From positions 2,175,001-2,239,000 of the forward strand of contig NZ_JNIQ01000001.1 of the NCBI RefSeq assembly GCF_000702585.1: DNA of 64,000 nucleotides, in the 5' to 3' direction. This DNA comes from Exiguobacterium aurantiacum DSM 6208 (GTDB lineage Bacteria > Bacillota > Bacilli > Exiguobacteriales > Exiguobacteriaceae). Below are positions 36,986 to 46,489 of the stretch, piece by piece (position 1 is the first letter of the stretch; each line of letters starts with the position of its first letter). Position numbers and translations under genes: made by a program. Below the pieces are notes generated by a model that was not told where the DNA came from, ran no database searches, and saw only the letters and a program-made list of their open reading frames with translations.

Positions 36986-37867
36986 CTACTTTCTCGGATG
37001 TGTAGCTTGATAGACCGCCCGCAACCGTTCAGTCGACACGTGGGTATATCTGCCTGTCGTCGACAACGACTCATGGCCGAGCAGTTCTTGTACGGCACGC
37101 AGGTCCGCACCACGCTCGAGCATGTCGGTCGCGAAACTGTGACGGAGCGAGTGCGGCGTCAACGGCTTCTGAAGACCGCCGCGTTTTCTAAGCCGCTTCA
37201 TCACATAACGAATTTGGTCTGTTGTCACTCGATTCCCTTTTTGACTGAGAAATAAAGCCGTTTCATGTGCCTCGACGTGCGCTTCCCGTACTTGCAAGTA
37301 GCGGTCGAGCGCCTCCTTGGCGTACTGACCGATCGGAACGTAGCGCTCTTTCTTCCCTTTTCCGACAACGTGAACGAAAGAGAGCGAGGCATCGTACGAC
37401 GAAACGTCCATCCCGCACAGCTCGGCGACACGGATGCCGGTGCCGTACAACATCTCAATGATGGCGACGTCCCGTGCCTGAAGAAACGGGTCGTTCTCCT
37501 CTGCTGCCACGATGAGCAATTGTTCGACCTCACTCGGCACGGCAAAAGTCGGGATCGTCTTGCGGCGTTTCGGTGACGTCAAGCCATGAAACAGCGGCTC
37601 GCCCCCGGTCTCACGTGCGACGAACTTCCCGAACTGTTTCAGGCAAGACACTTTTTGCGACACGGTCGATGCCGCGGCCTCGGCCTCATAAAGCGCATAT
37701 AAATAACGCCGCGCCGACTCCACATCATACGGTTCGAGATGTGTCGCTTGGCAATATGCGGCGTACTGGTCGAGCGTCTGCTCGTAAGAGCGTTTCGTGT
37801 GAGGCGACAGTCGTCGTTCGACTTGGCAATAGCGTAAAAATGATTGTTGATCCTCAACGAATCCCAT
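36986..37867 (-). CDS. xerC: Tyrosine recombinase XerC (CodV)
   Basis: Site-specific recombinase that, with XerD, resolves chromosome dimers at dif. It is 293 residues with the core-binding N-terminal domain and the catalytic set R146, K170 or K172 (VVGKGKKER), H239/R242 (HSLRH), H265 (LLGHESLS) and nucleophile Y274. It is the first gene of xerC-hslV-hslU-codY, with a good promoter 56 bases upstream. The start is preceded by GAGAGG at short spacing. Confidence 0.95.
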   Translation of the reverse strand: MGFVEDQQSFLRYCQVERRLSPHTKRSYEQTLDQYAAYCQATHLEPYDVESARRYLYALYEAEAAASTVSQKVSCLKQFGKFVARETGGEPLFHGLTSPKRRKTIPTFAVPSEVEQLLIVAAEENDPFLQARDVAIIEMLYGTGIRVAELCGMDVSSYDASLSFVHVVGKGKKERYVPIGQYAKEALDRYLQVREAHVEAHETALFLSQKGNRVTTDQIRYVMKRLRKRGGLQKPLTPHSLRHSFATDMLERGADLRAVQELLGHESLSTTGRYTHVSTERLRAVYQATHPRK

Positions 37868-37922
37868 CCTCTCGCCCCCTCAATTTCGGCTTAAAAACGC
37901 ATGTTCCCGTCAAATCGAAATT

Positions 37923-37951
37923 AGCATAGCATACAGAATCGGAGGTGACAA
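37923..37951 (-). promoter_or_regulatory. Sigma-A promoter of xerC-hslVU-codY
   Basis: TTGTCA (37946-37951), 17-base spacer, TATGCT (37923-37928) on the minus strand. The spacing is ideal and the site lies 56 bases before the xerC ATG, after the trmFO terminator. Confidence 0.85.
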
Positions 37952-37964
37952 TAGAAACCCCTTC

Positions 37965-37979
37965 AATAATCTGAAAATT
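37965..37979 (-). promoter_or_regulatory. CodY-box-like site upstream of the xerC-codY promoter
   Basis: AATAATCTGAAAATT (plus strand) matches the CodY motif AATTTTCWGAAAATT at 13 of 15 positions. It lies 14 bases upstream of the -35 of the promoter that leads into codY, so it could mediate autoregulation. This is a motif match only. Confidence 0.6.
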
Positions 37980-38019
37980 TTCAAAGTGTTGTACAAATTA
38001 CACAATTGAAATTTAAATT

Positions 38020-38047
38020 CAAAAAAAAAGAGCCAAAAAATGGCTCC
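38020..38047 (-). terminator. Intrinsic terminator after trmFO
   Basis: GAGCCA and TGGCTC arms (38030-38035 and 38041-38046) with a 5-base loop, followed by a T9 run on the minus strand. It lies 6 bases after the trmFO stop and ends the topA-trmFO transcript. Confidence 0.88.
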
Positions 38048-38053
38048 TTCCCC

Positions 38054-39361
38054 TTAAATCTCTTTAAACTGTTGAATCGTTTCAAGGGCACGATTCGCAT
38101 ACTTCTCGTAACGTTCTTGTTTCTTCATTTTCTTCGGCGCATCTTCGAGGGAAGGCACGAGACCGAAGTTGGCGTTCATCGGTTGGAAATGCTTACCGTC
38201 CGTTGTCGTGATGTAATGCGCCATCGATCCGAGCATCGTCTCACGCGGGAGAACGACGAGTTCTTCCCCTTGAATCAGTTTCGCTGCGTTGATCCCGGCG
38301 AGGAGACCTGAAGCGGCCGATTCCACGTAGCCTTCGACGCCTGTCATTTGTCCTGCGAAGAAGAGCGTATCACGCGTGCGCGCCTGATACGTCGGCTTCA
38401 ACAAGTTCGGCGAGTTAATGAACGTGTTCCGGTGCATGACACCGTAGCGGACGATCTCAGCGTTCTCAAGACCAGGGATGAGCTGGATGATGCGCTTTTG
38501 TTCGCCCCACTTCAAGTGTGTCTGGAAACCGACCAAGTTGAAGAGCGTACCTGCCGAGTTGTCTTGACGGAGCTGGACGACCGCGTGCGGACGTTTGCCC
38601 GTTTTCGGGTCTTCGAGCCCGACCGGTTTCATCGGTCCGAACAGAAGCGTCTTCTTGCCGCGTTGTGCGATCACCTCGAACGGCATACACCCTTCGAAGT
38701 AAATCTCTTTCTCGAACTCTTTGAACGGAACGACTTCGGCTTTGACGAGTTCCTCATAGAAGACGTCGAACTCTTCTTCTGTCATCGGACAGTTCAGATA
38801 AGCCGCTTCTCCTTTGTCATACCGTGATTTCAAGTAGACTTTCTCCCGGTCGATCGTCTCGCCGTCAAGAATCGGCGCGGCCGCATCGTAGAAGTACAAG
38901 TAGTCTTCCCCAGTGAACGCTTTGAGCGACGCCGATAAGTCCGGCGACGTGAGCGGCCCGGTCGCCACGATGACGATGCCGTCCGGGATTGCTTGAATCT
39001 CTTCGTTATGCACGGTCACGTTCGGGTGGTTCTTCAACGTGTCCGTGACGAACCCGGCAAAGTCGTGGCGGTCGACGGCGAGAGCACCGCCAGCAGGGAC
39101 GCTTGCCGTATCTGCCGCTTTCAAGATGAGCGAGTCGAGCGTGCGCATCTCTTCTTTCAATACGCCGACTGCATTTTGCAGGCCGTTCGCCCGAAGCGAG
39201 TTCGAGCAGACGAGCTCTGCGAATTGGTCGGTATGGTGGGCCGGTGTTTGACGCACCGGTCTCATTTCATATAAGTCGACTTGAATCCCGCGCTTCGCGA
39301 GTTGCCAAGCCGCCTCGGAACCGGCAAGGCCGGCCCCGATGACAGTTACACGTTGTGACAA
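38054..39361 (-). CDS. trmFO: Folate-dependent tRNA m5U54 methyltransferase TrmFO
   Basis: FAD protein that uses methylenetetrahydrofolate to methylate U54 of tRNA (formerly Gid). I start at a TTG at 39361 with GAGGAGG seven bases upstream, giving [17 protein letters not shown] at the N terminus and 435 residues, the Bacillus length; an upstream extension would run into topA. The FAD-binding GAGLAGSE and the catalytic-region cysteines ([11 protein letters not shown]) are present. It begins 2 bases after the topA stop. Confidence 0.95.
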   Translation of the reverse strand: MSQRVTVIGAGLAGSEAAWQLAKRGIQVDLYEMRPVRQTPAHHTDQFAELVCSNSLRANGLQNAVGVLKEEMRTLDSLILKAADTASVPAGGALAVDRHDFAGFVTDTLKNHPNVTVHNEEIQAIPDGIVIVATGPLTSPDLSASLKAFTGEDYLYFYDAAAPILDGETIDREKVYLKSRYDKGEAAYLNCPMTEEEFDVFYEELVKAEVVPFKEFEKEIYFEGCMPFEVIAQRGKKTLLFGPMKPVGLEDPKTGKRPHAVVQLRQDNSAGTLFNLVGFQTHLKWGEQKRIIQLIPGLENAEIVRYGVMHRNTFINSPNLLKPTYQARTRDTLFFAGQMTGVEGYVESAASGLLAGINAAKLIQGEELVVLPRETMLGSMAHYITTTDGKHFQPMNANFGLVPSLEDAPKKMKKQERYEKYANRALETIQQFKEI

Positions 39362-39363
39362 TC

Positions 39364-41460
39364 TTAATCCTCCTCTTGCTGATGTACCTCGGTGTGGGTA
39401 CAGTTCGTACATTGATATTTCACGCCGTCCTTGATCTTCTTCTCGACCATCATCTTGCCGCATTCTGGACAAGGTTTCGCGACCGGTTTATCCCACGAGA
39501 CAAACTCGCAGTCCGGATAGTTCGAGCAGCCATAGAACAGGCGACCTTTCTTGCTACGTCGCTCGACGACTTGGCCGTCTTCGCAACTCGGACAAGGGAC
39601 ACCGATTTCGACTTGGACAGGCTTCGTATTCGTACAGTTCGGAAAACCAGAACATGCCATGAACTTGCCGTAACGTCCCATCTTGATGACCATCGGTGAT
39701 CCACAAATCTCACAGTCGATTCCAGCCGGCTCGTCTTTCACTTCGATTTTCTCGATTTCCTCCTCTGCACGCTTCAATCGCTTCTCGAAACTGCGATAGA
39801 TCGGTGCCACGACATCGGTCCATTCGACTTCCTCATTCTCGATCGAATCGAGGAGCGTCTCCATGTCAGCCGTGAATTGGACAGTGATGAAATCATTGAA
39901 GTACTCGTTGATCATCTCGATGACGAGTTCTCCGAGCTCGGTCGGGACGAACTTCTTCTCTTCTAGCACGACGTAGCCGCGCTTTTGAATCGTATCGAGC
40001 GTCGGTGCGTACGTCGACGGACGACCGATGCCGAGCTCTTCCATCGCCCGGACGAGACGTGCTTCCGTATAGCGCGGTGGTGGTTGCGTGAAGTGTTGTT
40101 TCGGCTCGATCGTATCGAACGCGACCGTATCATCTACTTCAAGCGGTGGGAGCAACCCTTCTTTCTCGGGGTTCGTGTCCTCGATATCTTCATCTTTCGA
40201 CTCGATATACACTTTCATGAAACCTGGGAACTTGACGGTCGATCCGTTGGCACGGAAAATCATGCCGTTCGATTCAACATCGATTTTCACCGTGTCCAGT
40301 ACGGCCGGCGCCATCTGGCTCGCGACGAGGCGCTCCCAGATGAGTTTGTATAACCGGAACTGGTCACGTGACAAGTACGGCTTCATCGTCGCCGGGTCAC
40401 GCAAAGCGGACGTCGGGCGAATCGCTTCGTGGGCGTCTTGAGCGTTCGTTGCCTTCTTCTCTTTTTGTTTCTGCGATGCGACATACTCTTCGCCGAACGT
40501 CGATTCGATGTACGACTTCGCTTCCGCTTTCGCCAAATCAGAGATTCGGGTCGAGTCGGTACGCATGTATGTGATCAAACCGACCGTTCCTTCTTTCTTG
40601 CCGAGGTCGATCCCCTCATACAGTTGCTGGGCGAGCATCATCGTCTTCTTGGCCCGGAAGTTGAGCTTACGTGCCGCATCTTGTTGAAGTGAACTCGTCG
40701 TGAACGGTAACGATGGATTCCGTTTCCGTTCTTTTTTCGTGACATCGACGACTTTGAACGATTCGCCGATCATCTCGAGCACTTTATCAGCGTCCGCCTC
40801 TGTCTTCAGCTCCATCTTCTTCCCGTCTTTCCCGTAGAAAGACGTCTCGAACGTCTCACCGTCATGGTTGAGGGTGAGTTTGATCGTCCAATACTCTTCC
40901 GGGTCGAAGGCGTTGATTTCGCGTTCGCGGTCGATGATCATTTTGACGGCTACCGACTGGACACGTCCGGCCGATAGTCCTTTTTTCACTTTCTTCCATA
41001 ACAATGGACTCATCCCGTATCCGACGAGGCGGTCCAAAATGCGTCGGGCCTGTTGGGCGTCGACGAGATCGTGATTGATTTTTCGTGGGTGTTTGAACGA
41101 TTCCTTGATGGCATCTTTCGTGATCTCGTTGAAGACGACACGACATTCAGTCGTCTCATCGACTCCGAGCGCACGTGCCAAATGCCATGCGATCGCTTCC
41201 CCTTCGCGATCCGGGTCAGCCGCGAGGAATATTTTCGTCGCTTTTTTAGCGGCCGTCTTCAATTCTTTCAAGACCGGCCCTTTTCCACGGATCGTAATAT
41301 ACTTCGGTTCGAAGTCATGCTCGACGTCGACACCGAGTTGACTCTTCGGTAAATCGATGACGTGACCCATCGAGGCCTTGACCGTGTAATTCGATCCTAA
41401 ATAACGTTTAATTGTCTTTGCTTTCGCAGGTGATTCAACGATCACCAAATATTTTGCCAT
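39364..41460 (-). CDS. topA: DNA topoisomerase I
   Basis: Type IA topoisomerase that relaxes negative supercoils, 698 residues. The N-terminal TOPRIM domain ([27 protein letters not shown]), the active-site Tyr near residue 300 ([13 protein letters not shown]) and three C-terminal zinc-binding CxxC...C motifs (from about residue 580, starting [14 protein letters not shown] and CPECGKM) are in order. It has its own promoter, and trmFO follows by 2 bases. Confidence 0.98.
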   Translation of the reverse strand: MAKYLVIVESPAKAKTIKRYLGSNYTVKASMGHVIDLPKSQLGVDVEHDFEPKYITIRGKGPVLKELKTAAKKATKIFLAADPDREGEAIAWHLARALGVDETTECRVVFNEITKDAIKESFKHPRKINHDLVDAQQARRILDRLVGYGMSPLLWKKVKKGLSAGRVQSVAVKMIIDREREINAFDPEEYWTIKLTLNHDGETFETSFYGKDGKKMELKTEADADKVLEMIGESFKVVDVTKKERKRNPSLPFTTSSLQQDAARKLNFRAKKTMMLAQQLYEGIDLGKKEGTVGLITYMRTDSTRISDLAKAEAKSYIESTFGEEYVASQKQKEKKATNAQDAHEAIRPTSALRDPATMKPYLSRDQFRLYKLIWERLVASQMAPAVLDTVKIDVESNGMIFRANGSTVKFPGFMKVYIESKDEDIEDTNPEKEGLLPPLEVDDTVAFDTIEPKQHFTQPPPRYTEARLVRAMEELGIGRPSTYAPTLDTIQKRGYVVLEEKKFVPTELGELVIEMINEYFNDFITVQFTADMETLLDSIENEEVEWTDVVAPIYRSFEKRLKRAEEEIEKIEVKDEPAGIDCEICGSPMVIKMGRYGKFMACSGFPNCTNTKPVQVEIGVPCPSCEDGQVVERRSKKGRLFYGCSNYPDCEFVSWDKPVAKPCPECGKMMVEKKIKDGVKYQCTNCTHTEVHQQEED

Positions 41461-41499
41461 ACATCTGCTCCCCTTTTAGAGGTCATTTAAATCCCTACC

Positions 41500-41529
41500 A
41501 TAATATTCATGTTCTCGATGATTTGTCAA
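41500..41529 (-). promoter_or_regulatory. Sigma-A promoter of topA-trmFO
   Basis: Consensus TTGACA (41524-41529), 18-base spacer, TATTAT (41500-41505) on the minus strand, 39 bases before the topA ATG. The stop codon TGA of dprA lies inside the -35 hexamer. Confidence 0.82.
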
Positions 41530-42314
41530 CGTGCAATCATGAGATCGTTCACAATTTGATCGGGATTCGTCAATGGAATCGCACCTTCTTCGATTAATCG
41601 GTTCGGTCCGGCAGCGAGTGGATCGAGCGGGCTTCCCGGCACCGCGAACACCGTCTTTCCTTGCTCGAGTGCGTGACCGACCGTATTCATCGTCCCGCTC
41701 TGCTGGCGACTTTGCACGACGACAAGTCGGTCGCCGAGACCGCTGACGAGACGGTTCCGTTCTAAAAATTGAAATTTTTTCACGGGCGTCTCCGGAACGT
41801 ACTCACTGAGCAACAAACCGTTTCGCTCGATTTTTCCGAACAGTTGTTTATGGGCGGCCGGATAAAGGTGTAAAAATCCAGATCCGAGCACGGCGACGGT
41901 CGGACGCTCCCGCGAGAGCGCAAGTTCGTGGACGAGCCCGTCGATGCCGAGCGCCCCCCCTGAAATCGAGACAGTTTCTTCTATTAAAGGATGCAAATAA
42001 TCGACGAGCGGACGGCTGATTCGATTCAATTCACGACTTCCGACCAATGCGGTCGTTCTTTCTTGTAGTACCTCTAAATCCCCTCGGTAAAACAAGCAGT
42101 ATGGCGGATTCGGGATGTGGAGCAATCGCTCCGGGAAATTCGGGTCCTCCCACGTGATGAAATGACGGTACGTTTGTGTGCTTTGCAGCGCCCGTTCGAT
42201 TTTTCTCGATACAGAAGGCGTGGCGCGATACGCAGCATGAGAACCGGACAAGTAGTGATGGACGAACTCGACAGGCAACCGTTCGGCTGCAAAGCGGGCA
42301 ATTGTTTGATTCAT
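41526..42314 (-). CDS. dprA: DNA processing protein DprA (Smf)
   Basis: Loads RecA on incoming single-stranded DNA during transformation. It is 262 residues from the ATG at 42314 (MNQTIARFAAERL, with AAGGAGA upstream). The Rossmann-like core shows ALVGSRELNR, ISGGALGIDGLVHELAL, the PAAHKQLF stretch, and RNRLVSGLGDRLVVVQS. It is shorter than Bacillus subtilis DprA (about 297) mainly at the N terminus and has no C-terminal winged-helix extension. It follows a terminator after sucD. Confidence 0.92.
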   Translation of the reverse strand: MNQTIARFAAERLPVEFVHHYLSGSHAAYRATPSVSRKIERALQSTQTYRHFITWEDPNFPERLLHIPNPPYCLFYRGDLEVLQERTTALVGSRELNRISRPLVDYLHPLIEETVSISGGALGIDGLVHELALSRERPTVAVLGSGFLHLYPAAHKQLFGKIERNGLLLSEYVPETPVKKFQFLERNRLVSGLGDRLVVVQSRQQSGTMNTVGHALEQGKTVFAVPGSPLDPLAAGPNRLIEEGAIPLTNPDQIVNDLMIAR

Positions 42315-42330
42315 CACAATCTCCTTTATA

Positions 42331-42358
42331 AGAAAGAGGGATGAAGATTCATCCCTCA
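42331..42358 (-). terminator. Intrinsic terminator after sucD
   Basis: A perfect stem GAGGGATGAA with TTCATCCCTC (42336-42357, 2-base loop) is followed by TTTCTT on the minus strand. It lies 13 bases after the sucD stop and only a few bases before the dprA ribosome site. Confidence 0.82.
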
Positions 42359-42370
42359 GACCGATTCGGC

Positions 42371-43288
42371 TTACGTCGTCGGTTGGCCCGTGACACAAGC
42401 TTCGTATAAACCTTTTTCTTTCAACACGCGGATGAGCGTCTCTCCGATGACAGCTGGTGTCTCGGCGACTTCAATGCCGTTAGCGTTGAGTGTCTTGATT
42501 TTCTCGGCTGCCGTTCCTTTGCCGCCCGAGATGATGGCGCCGGCATGGCCCATCCGTTTGCCTTCTGGGGCCGTTTGACCGCCGATGAAGCCGATGACCG
42601 GTTTCGTCATGTTCGCCTTCACCCATTCGGCCGCTTCTTCTTCAGCCGTTCCACCGATCTCACCGATCATGATGACCGCTTTCGTATCTTCATCCTCGTT
42701 GAACGCTTTGAGCGTGTCGATGAAGTTCGTCCCGTTGACCGGGTCGCCCCCGATGCCGACCGCAGTCGATTGACCGATGCCAGCCGTCGTCAACTGATGG
42801 ACCGCCTCATACGTGAGTGTCCCTGAACGTGACACGATGCCGACGTGACCTTTCGTGTGGATATAACCTGGCATGATGCCAAGTTTTGCCTCACCTGGTG
42901 TGATAATCCCCGGACAGTTCGGACCGATGAGACGGGCCGGCTTGTCTTCGAGATATCGCTTCACTTGGATCATGTCGATCACCGGGATGCCTTCTGTGAT
43001 ACAGATGATCAACTCGATGCCGCTATCCGCCGCTTCCATGATCGAATCCGCCGCAAACGCCGGTGGTACGTAGATGATCGATGCGTTCGCACCAGTCGCT
43101 TCGACAGCTTCAGACACCGTGTTGAAGACCGGTACGTTGTCAAGAACGGTCGTGCCGCCTTTGCCTGGTGTGACCCCTCCGACTAGTTTCGTGTTGTACG
43201 CCAGCATCTGTTCACCGTGGAACAGACCTTGTTTCCCCGTGATCCCTTGAATGATCACTTTTGTATCTTGATTCGCCCAAATACTCAT
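42371..43288 (-). CDS. sucD: Succinyl-CoA synthetase alpha subunit
   Basis: TCA cycle enzyme making succinate and ATP (or GTP) from succinyl-CoA. It is 305 residues with the CoA-binding Rossmann domain (IQGITGKQG) and the phospho-histidine loop [14 protein letters not shown] near residue 245. It lies 12 bases after sucC, with which it forms the enzyme. Confidence 0.98.
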   Translation of the reverse strand: MSIWANQDTKVIIQGITGKQGLFHGEQMLAYNTKLVGGVTPGKGGTTVLDNVPVFNTVSEAVEATGANASIIYVPPAFAADSIMEAADSGIELIICITEGIPVIDMIQVKRYLEDKPARLIGPNCPGIITPGEAKLGIMPGYIHTKGHVGIVSRSGTLTYEAVHQLTTAGIGQSTAVGIGGDPVNGTNFIDTLKAFNEDEDTKAVIMIGEIGGTAEEEAAEWVKANMTKPVIGFIGGQTAPEGKRMGHAGAIISGGKGTAAEKIKTLNANGIEVAETPAVIGETLIRVLKEKGLYEACVTGQPTT

Positions 43289-43300
43289 GTCGTTTCCCCC

Positions 43301-44461
43301 TTATCGAACGAGTGCCGCGATTTTTTCTGCACCGTCAGCCATCGAGCTCGCCGACGTGATCGCAAGTCCAGATTCATCGAGAATGCGTCGTCCCGCATCC
43401 ACGTTAGTTCCTTCTAGGCGCACGACGAGTGGCAAGTCGAGCCCAATCTCTTTCGTCGCGGCGACGATACCTTCAGCGATAATGTCGCACTTCATGATTC
43501 CTCCGAAGATGTTGACGAAAATACCTTTTACTTGGTCGTCCGACAAGATCAGTTTGAACGCTTCGGTTACTTTTTCTTTCGTCGCACCGCCACCTACGTC
43601 GAGGAAGTTGGCGGGTTCGGCGCCGTAGTGCTTGATGATATCCATCGTCGCCATCGCGAGCCCAGCCCCGTTCACGAGGCAACCGATGTTGCCGTCGAGC
43701 GCGATATAGCTGAGGTCGTGTTTCGACGCCTCGACTTCACGCGGGTCTTCTTCTGTCGTGTCCCGGAGGTCAACGATGTCCGAATGACGGTAGAGCGCGT
43801 TGCTGTCGAAGTTGAGCTTCGCGTCGAGTGCGATGACGTGGCCGTCTTTCGTCGTGACGAGCGGGTTGATTTCCGCGATCGTGCAATCCGTCTCGACGTA
43901 TACTTTGTACAGTTTCATGACCATGTCACTGAACTTGTTGACGAGTTTTGTCGGTACTTCCATCTTGAACGCGAGTCGGCGGGCCTGGAACGGACGAAGT
44001 CCGACGACAGGGTCGACGATTTCCTTATGAATCTTCTCCGGTGTATGTTCAGCGACTTCCTCGATGTCCATACCACCTTCAGATGAACCCATGATGACAA
44101 TTCGGCCGATCGAACGGTCAAGCACAAGTCCTAAGTAAAATTCTTGATCGATTGCAGAACCTTCTTCAATGTAAAGACGTTGGACGACTTTACCTTCTGG
44201 TCCTGTCTGATGCGTGATGAGCGTCTTGCCAAGAATCTCTGCTGCATACTGTTTGACTTCTTCATCCGTCTTCGCAAGTTTGACACCGCCGGCTTTACCG
44301 CGGCCCCCTGCGTGGATTTGTGCTTTGACTACTTTCAGTTCGCCGTCAAGCTTGGCGGCGGCGGCAACTGCCTCTTCAACCGTGAACGCCGGATAGCCCG
44401 TAGGTACGGCCACACCAAACGCCCGAAGCAGTTCTTTTGCCTGATACTCATGGATATTCAT
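43301..44461 (-). CDS. sucC: Succinyl-CoA synthetase beta subunit
   Basis: ATP-grasp subunit of succinyl-CoA synthetase, 386 residues. Landmarks are [17 protein letters not shown], the [16 protein letters not shown] nucleotide region and the C-terminal [18 protein letters not shown]. It is the first gene of sucCD, with its own promoter overlapped by a cre-like site, so carbon catabolite control is likely. Confidence 0.98.
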   Translation of the reverse strand: MNIHEYQAKELLRAFGVAVPTGYPAFTVEEAVAAAAKLDGELKVVKAQIHAGGRGKAGGVKLAKTDEEVKQYAAEILGKTLITHQTGPEGKVVQRLYIEEGSAIDQEFYLGLVLDRSIGRIVIMGSSEGGMDIEEVAEHTPEKIHKEIVDPVVGLRPFQARRLAFKMEVPTKLVNKFSDMVMKLYKVYVETDCTIAEINPLVTTKDGHVIALDAKLNFDSNALYRHSDIVDLRDTTEEDPREVEASKHDLSYIALDGNIGCLVNGAGLAMATMDIIKHYGAEPANFLDVGGGATKEKVTEAFKLILSDDQVKGIFVNIFGGIMKCDIIAEGIVAATKEIGLDLPLVVRLEGTNVDAGRRILDESGLAITSASSMADGAEKIAALVR

Positions 44462-44500
44462 TTCATTTCCCCCTTAGTCCCCTTTAATATCGGCACGTCT

Positions 44501-44530
44501 ATTGTAACGAAAAACTGAAAGCGCTGTCTA
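44501..44530 (-). promoter_or_regulatory. sucCD promoter with overlapping cre-like site
   Basis: TAGACA (44525-44530), 18-base spacer, TACAAT (44501-44506) on the minus strand. TGAAAGCGCTGTCT (44516-44529, plus strand) matches the CcpA cre consensus TGWAARCGYTWNCW with one mismatch and covers the -35 and part of the spacer, a repressing position. The site lies 40 to 70 bases before sucC. Confidence 0.7.
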
Positions 44531-44566
44531 TCGTTCTTGCTTTAACTTTTCATCTTTTTTTCACAT

Positions 44567-44842
44567 CTACCTGTAGACATCTTTGATTTTGTCCTGTTCC
44601 ATCTGATAAAGAAACACAAAGAGCTCGGCGATGACTTGATATAAGTCGTCAGGGATGTGCTCTTCAATGTGCAACGCACCGAGCAGAGACAAGAGGGCCG
44701 GGTCCTCATGGATCGGGACACCGTTCGCTTGCGCGAGCGCGAGCATCCGCTCAGCGACGAGTCCGCCGCCTTTGGCGACGACGCGCGGGGATTCCATTGA
44801 TTGCTCATACGATAAGGCGATCGCTTGTTTTCGTTCCGTCAT
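44567..44842 (-). CDS. ylqH: YlqH-like free-standing FlhB C-terminal domain protein
   Basis: A 91-residue soluble protein that matches the cytoplasmic C-terminal domain of FlhB but has no membrane part and no NPTH cleavage motif. VVAKGGGLVAERMLALAQ and the C-terminal LYQVIAELFVFLYQMEQ align with the end of FlhB at 18572-19663 (VVAKGVDRVAFHIRDVAK, FYQAIAEVLAFVYQLKQ). It overlaps ylqG by 4 bases. The order rnhB-ylqG-ylqH-sucC is conserved in Bacillus. Its function is not known; it may act in export-gate switching. Confidence 0.85.
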   Translation of the reverse strand: MTERKQAIALSYEQSMESPRVVAKGGGLVAERMLALAQANGVPIHEDPALLSLLGALHIEEHIPDDLYQVIAELFVFLYQMEQDKIKDVYR

Positions 44843-45681
44843 ATGCGTCGGTCCACCTTTCCGAGCGGTGCGAACACTTCCGGCACCGACTCCACTTTCT
44901 CCTCGAAGACAAATCGGGCAAGCTCGTAGCCGTTCGACTTGAGCGCCGCGACGAGCACTGGCTCATAGGCGTGAACGAACGGCGAAAGATCGTGTCGCTC
45001 ATTGAACACTTTGATCGTGATATGTCGCTTTTGTACGAGCAAGTCGATGCCGGTTTCCCCGAAGCGTGGAGTCTCCAAGAACAAGACGATGCGGGCATGG
45101 TCGGAATCGACAATGTCGCGTTTCGGGGCCTCGAGCCGAAAACGAACTTGTTCGAATGGACCTAAGTGCGGTATGTGAAATGATTGAGCGACAAACGGCG
45201 GCGTCTGCACCGCGTTAAACGTCTCCTGCGCCTTGACGAACTGTTCGAACTTCGCATCCCCTTTCACTTTGAACAAATCGCCGACCAACTGTTTCAAGTC
45301 GGCCCCGGCCCCGCTCTCGAGCAACTTTTGCCCTTGCGCTTTGAGCGGTTCCGGTGTATCGAACGGTTGTCTGGCGAGGCGAGCGAGCTCGGAGGTGAGC
45401 AGGGCGAGCGGTGAACGGACGGGTTGTCCGTCCGGCGCTTGCGGCACGACTTTTAAGACGAGCTTCGGTTCGAGGTCGGTGACGACCATCTTATATGTCA
45501 CGTTCTCTTTGACGTCGGCATTCACCCCGACACGAAACAGCCCTTGCGGCAGCTGCATGACCGCTTCATTGCCGGGCAACAGTTGTAGCACCCGACCGAC
45601 GACCGTGTTGCCGATGAGCAACGGCCGTGAGGTTTGTTCGGTGACTTTGAACGGCATGACCCCTTGGTGGTCGATCCGCAT
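44839..45681 (-). CDS. ylqG: YlqG-like protein with a FliK-like C-terminal domain
   Basis: A 280-residue protein from the ATG at 45681 (MRIDHQGVMPFKV, AAGGAGGG upstream). The N-terminal 110 residues form a beta-rich region with LLIGNTVVGRVLQLLPGNEA; the C-terminal 100 residues, with RFGETGIDLLVQKRHITIKVF, resemble the Flg_hook domain of FliK. No membrane segment or signal peptide is seen. It is coupled to ylqH (FlhB-like), recalling the FliK-FlhB pair. The resemblance is by eye and moderate; the function is unknown. Confidence 0.75.
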   Translation of the reverse strand: MRIDHQGVMPFKVTEQTSRPLLIGNTVVGRVLQLLPGNEAVMQLPQGLFRVGVNADVKENVTYKMVVTDLEPKLVLKVVPQAPDGQPVRSPLALLTSELARLARQPFDTPEPLKAQGQKLLESGAGADLKQLVGDLFKVKGDAKFEQFVKAQETFNAVQTPPFVAQSFHIPHLGPFEQVRFRLEAPKRDIVDSDHARIVLFLETPRFGETGIDLLVQKRHITIKVFNERHDLSPFVHAYEPVLVAALKSNGYELARFVFEEKVESVPEVFAPLGKVDRRI

Positions 45682-45694
45682 CCGGCTCCCTCCT

Positions 45695-46447
45695 TCACAT
45701 ATGTTTGATCGGGGCGAACGACTTCCGGTGAATCGGTGTGACCCCGTGTTCCGCAAGCCCCGTCAAGTGATCTTTCGTCCCGTAGCCCGCGTTTCGCTCA
45801 AAACCGTAACCGGGATACAAGACGGCATAGTCTTCCATCATCTTGTCACGCATGACTTTGGCGACGACGCTCGCCGCCGCGATCGAGACGCTCAACGTGT
45901 CTCCTTTGACGAGCGACGTCTGCTTCGTGTCGATGTCGAGTGTCATCGCATCGACTAACAACGCGTCGACGCCGTCGAGTTGACGGACCGCCTCCATCAT
46001 CGCGAGCTTCGTCGCTTCATAAATGTTGATTTGATCAATCGTCGCCGCGTCGACGATCCCGACGCCGACGACCGCTTGCTCGAGTATTTCCGTGCACGCC
46101 CGTTCTCGTGCCGATTTCGTCATCTGCTTCGAATCGTTGAGGCCGGGACTATAAAATCCTTCCGGTAAAATGACCGCTGCCGCGACGACCGGCCCGGCGA
46201 GCGGTCCTCGGCCGACCTCATCGACGCCGGCAACAAGGGCGTACCCGTCTGCCCGAAGCGCCGCTTCATGCGCGGACCGGCGGACAAAGTCGTCTAAAAG
46301 TGCCCGTTCGGCCTCGAACCGACGCTCACGTTGCCGCAGGAGCGCCTGGACCCCGGTCCGCGGGTCATTACCTAGCTCGCGCTTCACGTCTTCCCACTCC
46401 TCATATCGGACGGTCTGAAGCCGTTGTTTAATCTGTTGAATCGTCAC
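45695..46447 (-). CDS. rnhB: Ribonuclease HII
   Basis: Removes ribonucleotides from RNA-DNA hybrids. It is 250 residues from a GTG at 46447, which has AGGAGG upstream and gives TIQQIKQRLQTVRYEEW, the usual Bacillus N-terminal extension; longer in-frame starts lie in the terminator. The active site is seen in AGVDEVGRGPLAGPVV and the later VDAMTLD. It lies 13 bases before ylqG. Confidence 0.95.
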   Translation of the reverse strand: MTIQQIKQRLQTVRYEEWEDVKRELGNDPRTGVQALLRQRERRFEAERALLDDFVRRSAHEAALRADGYALVAGVDEVGRGPLAGPVVAAAVILPEGFYSPGLNDSKQMTKSARERACTEILEQAVVGVGIVDAATIDQINIYEATKLAMMEAVRQLDGVDALLVDAMTLDIDTKQTSLVKGDTLSVSIAAASVVAKVMRDKMMEDYAVLYPGYGFERNAGYGTKDHLTGLAEHGVTPIHRKSFAPIKHM

Positions 46448-46462
46448 AATATGCCTCCTATC

Positions 46463-46489
46463 CAAAAAAGCCCTGTTTGCACAGGGCTT
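46463..46489 (-). terminator. Intrinsic terminator between rbgA and rnhB
   Basis: AAGCCCTG and CAGGGCTT arms (46468-46475 and 46482-46489) with a 6-base loop and a T run on the minus strand. It begins at the rbgA stop codon and ends 16 bases before the rnhB start, leaving no room for a promoter between. Confidence 0.82.

Noticed and set aside
45233-45958. Plus-strand open frame of 241 residues opposite ylqG and rnhB
   Set aside because: Crosses the ends of two real minus-strand genes, with Ser/Arg-rich shadow composition.
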